Source of the DNA: Polytrichum commune
Lineage: Eukaryota; Streptophyta; Polytrichopsida; Polytrichales; Polytrichaceae
DNA length: 64,000 bases
Direction of reading: 5' to 3'
Assembly: GCA_950295325.1 (NCBI GenBank)
Contig: OX485805.1
Span: 49,934,758-49,998,757 of the forward strand
Both the position numbers and the translations under genes were made by a program. This document shows, piece after piece, positions 58,039-64,000 of this stretch (position 1 is its first letter; each line of letters begins with the position of its first letter). Below the pieces are notes generated by a model. That model saw only the letters and a program-made list of their open reading frames with translations. It did no database searches and had not been told where the DNA came from.

Positions 58039-58239
58039 CTCACGGAAAACTCAAGGTCGATAGCTGTAGATCTGTACGGTTTCTTGAAACGGACATACGA
58101 AGCATACGGACATCTCCGGCCTTAATTCGCGGAGTGCGTCAAGTACATAGTAGCCATTAGTCCCATATAGTTGCACGCTAGGTGATTAAGTATGTAGTTA
58201 GCATACATACATGGCAGACTGCCAAGCCAATGTTGTGGC

Positions 58240-59110
58240 AAGTCACGGACCTTAATTTCCAGCTGCCCCATGAGCGAAAGCTGAAACGAGTTTCTCGCGG
58301 CGAGGTTAATTACACTGCATTGATTACTTCAGAATCGTTGAATCGAAAGCTACTCCTACGAAGTTCTATCATACATAGAAGCAAATTCCTCGCGATGAAG
58401 TTACACATTGATCACTTCAGAATCGTTGAAACAAAACTGCTTCTGCGAAGTAGCTTAATCATTCATCTCTCTGCAGCCTAACCTACTGGAACAAGAAATA
58501 CTTGCGAAATCCTCAGAAGGTGCACGTATAATAAAGATGGGAACGCTACACCAACTCAGGATGCTTCCAAATCACTGAGAAGGACTCTTGAATCAGTGTT
58601 AGGGTTACTTACCGTCACCATCAAGATTTTATAACTACCTATTGTGCAATTTTTCTGCAATTATATCGAGAAGTTTTTCGTGAGGAGCAGATCACCTATC
58701 ACAGAATCATTTGAAAATTGGAAATAGGCTATACCTGCGAAAGCTATAGCTGCATTTTATGTCCGCAAGCAGACCTACTGGATTAACACTTGCAAAAGTT
58801 CAGAAGCTGCAACTAGTAAGTAACCTTGAGGACTCCACAGCCTCAGGATGCTTGCAAACCAGAAGTAACTTTGAAATTAGCTTGAACTTACCGTCATCGC
58901 CAAGATTTTTACTTACCTGCTCTGCAATGTTTCTACACATTTTACGAAGATTGCACAAAACCTACTCATTCCAAGAACAAACTTCTCCCGGTGAGGCTTG
59001 GTAATCGGAAGCACTCTCCAACTAGTGTTAACACTTGCCTACCCTCGCCGCCAAGGTACTTTTTAACTTATCCACTGTGCAATTTTTCGACGAGGTCATC
59101 GAACCAACAT
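58240..59110 (+). repeat. Diverged tandem repeats 3' of the rhodanese gene
   Basis: A ~95-bp duplication at about 58300-58475 ('acttcagaatcgttgaa' twice, 'gcgaagt', 'cgatgaagtta') is followed by ~280-bp units. 'acctactgga' lies at 58491 and 58772, 'cctcaggatgcttgcaaa' resembles 'actcaggatgcttccaaa', 'taccgtca(t/c)' lies at about 58611 and 58889, and 'gtgcaatttttc' near 58645, 58921 and 59079. Short frames here (58182-58481, 58759-59004) are not convincing genes. The transcript 3' UTR may extend into this area. Confidence 0.6.
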
Positions 59111-59984
59111 TATTGAGAGAAGCAGATACTTACGCACAACCTAACTCAATTAATCACTCGACGAACAAAAAGAGTTACTCCGCCAGCAAGAAGATTGGTC
59201 CATCCGTATCAGTCCAAACCTGCGATGTCACGCAATGTCACTGTTCCAGATGTGCAAATTGGTGCCGTAATCTTGACGAAAAGAGGACGGTCTGATCACA
59301 TGATACAGAGTGTCCGCTGTGCAATCATACACGGTATATTGATACAATATACATACATTGTAGAAAGAAACAGAAGAAGAAGGAATTGGTCAAGAATCTT
59401 TTATCACGAAGGAGCTGACCAGCCAAGATAGACGAGAAGAGTGATGATGATGAGGCTCCTCATCATTGTAGCAGTTGACCTTGACGAATTAAGTCACAGT
59501 TGCATGCACAGCGCTAGCTAGCGAGCCAGCAATAAAACAAGAATTCGTGTGCGGAGAACTTCAAGACCGCCTCGATGTAACTCCTTCCCTTTTCAGTGCC
59601 ACCAACCTCCTCAACTGCGCTGCTAAAAAATATATATATTCATATTTTTGTTGCGCAAAATCAAACTGGCACAGCAGCACACCGAATTGCAATGAATTGG
59701 AATCCTCGATTCAGTTTAAACAATTCGCATTCCTCAACGCACTTCAATGATGAGTGCGGCAAAGTAAGCAGGTATTTGATGGTCACTTTAAGCTCTGCAC
59801 CCAATTCTTGTAGAATTTTTTAGGGTGAGATGATTGCCAAATTGCAAATTGTGTGTCGATAGCAATTTTCCTTATTTTTTTTGGAGCTCCAATGAATGCA
59901 TTATTCATTGTAAAAGTGAAGATTGTCAATGGCATTTTATGCTCATATTGTATAGTCCCCTCGTATATACCCCACAATTATGTT
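59111..59984. other. No gene recognised
   Basis: Frames at 59035-59295, 59195-59431 and 59547-59823 overlap in different phases without domain patterns. The sequence is slightly richer in GC than the distal spacer and may be a decayed part of the downstream repeat region. Confidence 0.4.
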
Positions 59985-60250
59985 GATTGTTGAGTCCAGA
60001 ATGGTTAACATATTTTCAGCACGCAATCCAAATTTTTCATAAACATGTGTCTTTTTGGTGTTTGTTCTTACATCCACACCTGACCACACACCACTTACAT
60101 ATAGTTGTCATATTAGAAAGAAAAAAAGAAAAAAAGAAGCAATCATCAAAGGCCCACCCACCTTAAGGTATGTAGGCTTTACTTGGTTACTTCTCTTGAT
60201 TAGATACCTATGTTTTCATGAGGTAGATGGTGCCAACAACTATCATTTTA
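59985..60250. repeat. Dispersed repeat family B, copy 5
   Basis: 'ttatgttgattgttgagt', 'agaatggttaa', 'acatgtgtctttttggtg' and 'gaccacacaccac' match copy 2 at 25695. A short A/G-rich run follows at about 60116-60138. Confidence 0.5.
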
Positions 60251-62319
60251 AGCGTTGAACGTATCTATTGTTATTATATTGATATATTTTTTATGTAACC
60301 CTAAAGCAGTTGAAAGGATATTTCAACGTGCTAAAGGTTGACTTGTTTGATCTTTGTTTAATAGTTATAAAGGTTCAAGTTTTTATTGGTCGATGATCCC
60401 AAACCAATTTGGGAGCCTAATATTGAGGTGGTGGGCATTCTCATAATCCATGTGTACCTATTGTGCATTATTTTAGGGTGTCGGTTCAAGGCATGCTGTT
60501 GATTTCAACACAATCTACTTAAAGGTATGCATGCCCTATTAGGGGCACTTCCAACAGTAAACAATTTTGGCCAATGGATCATATGAAGAATTATCTCATT
60601 GAGTTAGCAACTGTGAATCACAAAGATTGTCACTGCAAATCGTTGAGTTTTAGAGTTAGAGTCGAGATGCAAAAATTATTGTAGGACAAAGTAAGAAAAA
60701 TGTGTATCCCTTTAAACGATCACATACGACCTCCAATTGTGTGTTTACCCTGGAACAATGTCTAACAATGCACATCGTCCAATCTCATCGTAATAATGCC
60801 CACATACCTTAAGCAGCAAGAGGAGAGTAGATGACAAATTGAGGTAGCAACATGACATCCGCCCACTCAAGCCATTTATTGGGTATAATCAGTTTGCATA
60901 TGGACAAACCCAAGAGGTTATGGACGAAGTGCTCTTTCTCTGAATAGAAAAAAACACATTGGAAGATTGTTTTCCACTTGGACGAGCGACCGAATAAGTG
61001 CCTACTAGTGGTTGTTGTGAATGACTTACGCTTCACCCTTAGGCATAGAGTGTGTGTCCTCATGAAGCCAATCTATTTATCCATCTATGTACAGTAATAT
61101 GTGCAACTAGGTTGACCCATGCAAACAACCATGGGCCAAAACCATATCGCCAAACCCTATAACGTTGTTTATTCATCCGTGTAACGAACACAATAGAAAA
61201 TTAAAAAGCATATTGTTATTGTGGTAATAAATACTCAAAATAGTGAGGAATATCAATAAATTAGCGTGGGTCAACCTAATTACACATAATCATTGTAGCT
61301 CATGTGGGAAGGGGGTTAGAGAGCCCAATAGGTGCGTTTAATATGTGGGGAGGAGGAAGAATTAGAATTTCGGAGATTTCTTGAGTTGCATGAGCTTGAT
61401 TGATAATAGAGCGACAATCAAATGTAAAGGAACTTCAATGATGGAAGTTGAAGAATGGTTAGATGATAATGATGTTTCCATGTTTCCTTGTTGGATAGGT
61501 TACATGCAAAAAACCAAGGGGATATGTAATATATGTTTGACAATCCTCTCATCTAGTAATACGGAGTTTGGGATCGGGTGAAGGCCCGCTTTTCCACATG
61601 ATTTGGATCCAAATGACTCAAATTCTTGATATTATGTTGAATATTCTGCATTTTTCAAGATCCCTTATAAAAGCGGGAGTTGCAATTTTCCCTTGCAAAA
61701 GTGTTAGGAAAAACGCAAACATAACATACATATGGCTGAAAATTTTATATAATGACATGAGCTCAAGCAAGTATAATATCCAAACAAATCATGATGTGTA
61801 TGGAGATGATCTTAGTTTGGGCAGATACTTTTTGAGCATGTTCGTCAAGTATAGAATATTGTCAAAACTTAGCATGCAATATACAACCATACAACCACTA
61901 TATGAGGGTTTAAAATCATAAATAAGAATTCCATATGGGAGTTTGTTACTAGGTGGTTGGCTATGACCTACATTTGGTGTCCTAACAACCTACCGAGGAG
62001 TAAAAATAAAAATGTGTCCCTTATAGATTGGTTGTCGATTCATCCCGGTTTAAGCTCACTAGCCTGATTTGGGGTTCCTAATCCCAATTTAGGAGTTACA
62101 CTTCATCGAAATAGCAACTCCTGCTCTACACTAGTAATCAATGTGTCCAACCTTCCCTCCCCTGGTTCATCCTCCCCATTAGTAGGTGTTGTGAACATTC
62201 ACCCCTATGACCTCAAACTGGAAGGAAAGTAATTATAACAACCCTCTCTATATATATATTTCCAACAAACCATTATAAAATAGAGAACATTACCATCCTT
62301 ACTTGGTAAAAAAATTACC
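60251..62319. other. No gene recognised
   Basis: AT-rich spacer. The longest frames (61381-61581 and 61568-61921, plus; 60809-61063, minus) have no recognisable domain. A piece near 62040-62090 ('cgattcatcccggtttaagc') resembles 22525 and 50880. Confidence 0.45.
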
Positions 62320-62395
62320 TTAACTGTAAAAATATATAGCACTCTATAACTCCAAATAATAAGTGACACTAAAAATCATATATTAGTGTAGTACT
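62320..62395. mobile_element. Family C MITE end fragment
   Basis: 'aactccaaataataagtgac' and 'actaaaaatcatatattagt' with 'gtagta' match the right end of the compact copy at 38605-38829. The other end was not located. Confidence 0.45.
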
Positions 62396-64000
62396 CAGCC
62401 AATTGACGTGACGATGTGGTCTCTACCAACATTGAGGTTCAACAACACGATCTTCTTTGCAACATAGAGGTTCTCAAGTTCGAGCTCCTTTGCATTTCAC
62501 CAACTCAAACCAAAAACCATAAAAAACCGGGACTCAAGATTCTATTTCCACCTCATTTGACACCTACACCAAGTGTACAACACGGCATCCACCAATGAGT
62601 AAAAACAACATATATGAGTTGTTACAAGGACACACACGGAAGGTGTCCTAGGCCCCACAAAGAGAAAGCGTTGTGGATGTTGGGGTGCACTTTTAAAGTT
62701 CGATTGCTCCGTTTTTCATGATTTTCATGAGAAATTTGGTCTTTGACGATAGAAGCACACAAAAAGCATGAAGGGATTGGAGTGTGGAGCATTATGTGAG
62801 TGACTTATGATGGGCTTTCCTTTGTCTTCACGCCGTCTTGGGAGTGGGACCAAAGAAGGCTTACTTGGCACAACCCGTTCATATTGTATCATTGCAAGGA
62901 TATGTGTTGGTGAATTGGGAGCAACTTGCATATTAGCATTCAACATGTAACTTAAGAAAAGGAGTCACCACAAGGTCTCAATAGGAACTTCAACAAATGA
63001 AATAACGTAATTCAACTAAATGAGATGTGTTCAATTGCCTTTGACTTCATATTCAGTTTGAAGCAGTAGGATTCTGGCATCTGGAGTCTTTATTCTCAAA
63101 TCTACTGTTGGGCCCGTAAAAACACAATTCATCAGCTGAGTAATGTTATGGATCCACCCTAGACTGTTTTATTCATATTTTTGTAATAAATGTTATTACT
63201 TCAAATACAAAATAGGAGTTCGGTAAAAAAAAATAGTAGGCTCAAGAGTAGGTTTGAGAAGCATTTCATTGAGCAAATAGAAAGTGACGATTCAATGATC
63301 TGAAATTACTATAAAGGTGATAGGTGTAGGAGAAAAGGCTTATAATAGCCTCGAGAGTGGAGTGCAAGAGATGTTTTCAACTAATGAATTGAAGGGTTGC
63401 GAGTTGCAAAGCCAAAGTGAAGATGGCAAAGTCTTCCAACGCGAGTCTTTGTCCATACAATCGGTGTTCCAAGCACCTTCATCTTCTCCATCCCTTCCCA
63501 ACCCTAAACCCTTACAACCTTGTGCTTTGCATATACCCATCTCTAAATCTAGCCACATTTGGGAGTTCATCTTTGCTTCTCTTCCCAATATCTTTTGAAA
63601 CCCATTGATGAGAATTATGTTTGTAAGGTCTTTATGCAATCATTTTCTCATTCATTTTTTGTTTGTCGCATATTTCAAAGACATGTCATTTGATAGGAGG
63701 TTCTCTCCTTTACAATGTGCAATAGAGAATATTCTGAACAAGGTGTTTTAATTTCCACACATCCCGGTGTGCACTTTCTTTATACATGAATCTCACCCCA
63801 GAAAAATGAAGAACCAAAGCACACAAGTAACATTCTTTCTTATAAGAAACTATACGGTTACTTCGTGTGATAAAGAATATAGGAAGTAGTATATCATCCA
63901 TTTCATAACATTATTAAGATCCATAACAATATTCCGTGGGATTGACAGTATTCCATAGAATAATTTTCATATTCAAACCAAACATAGGGAATATCCATGA
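62396..64000. other. No gene recognised
   Basis: Spacer to the window end. Opposing frames at 63317-63639 overlap each other and show no known domain. No RNA genes or repeat termini detected. Confidence 0.45.

Overview
This window looks like nuclear DNA from a land plant with a large, transposon-rich genome. It has AT-rich spacers, spliced genes with GT..AG introns, TTTAGGG (plant telomere-type) motifs inside a minisatellite, a Stowaway MITE with the usual plant termini, a tRNA-headed SINE, a Ty3/Gypsy relic with an initiator-tRNA-Met primer-binding site, and a nuclear gene for a plastid protein. The species is not determinable from the sequence. The plastid gene is fairly diverged from the flowering-plant form I know, so a seed-free vascular plant is possible, but this is a guess.

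Only two host genes are convincing. (1) 12938-20934 (+) is a complete 12-exon gene for a SET-domain protein of the pTAC14/PAP7 type, part of the plastid-encoded RNA polymerase complex. The exons I assembled add up to 1500 nt (499 aa plus stop) with consistent phases. Its introns hold four MITE-like inserts, and intron 1 is built of tandem copies of the exon-1 end and the exon-2 start. (2) 56579-58038 (+) is a 3-exon rhodanese-domain protein (723 nt, 240 aa) with an intact active-site loop, followed by diverged tandem repeats.

The rest is repeats. 3178-5637 is an 819-codon open frame from a non-LTR-like retroelement. It combines a PCIF1/Dam-like methyltransferase-like region, an RNase H with all four acidic residues, a CCHC finger and an R2-type restriction-like endonuclease. 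A tRNA-like segment and a Helitron-like hairpin follow it. At 23.3-24.3 kb lies a ~74-bp minisatellite with higher-order structure. From 24.6 to 55.7 kb there are several MITE families. Family A is PIF/Harbinger-like with TTA/TAA duplications and a repeatedly open internal frame. Family D is hAT-like with 8-bp duplications. Families C and H have CACTA-type ends. There is also a foldback element with ~140-bp arms and a Stowaway. A ~229-bp satellite (31.76-32.90 kb) lies within a copy of a dispersed repeat. A decayed minus-strand Ty3/Gypsy element (about 39.0-43.65 kb, with a probable LTR beyond) is split by a family D insertion with a perfect 8-bp duplication.

The two host genes have no evident functional link beyond proximity. 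Coordinates of repeats without visible target-site duplications are approximate.
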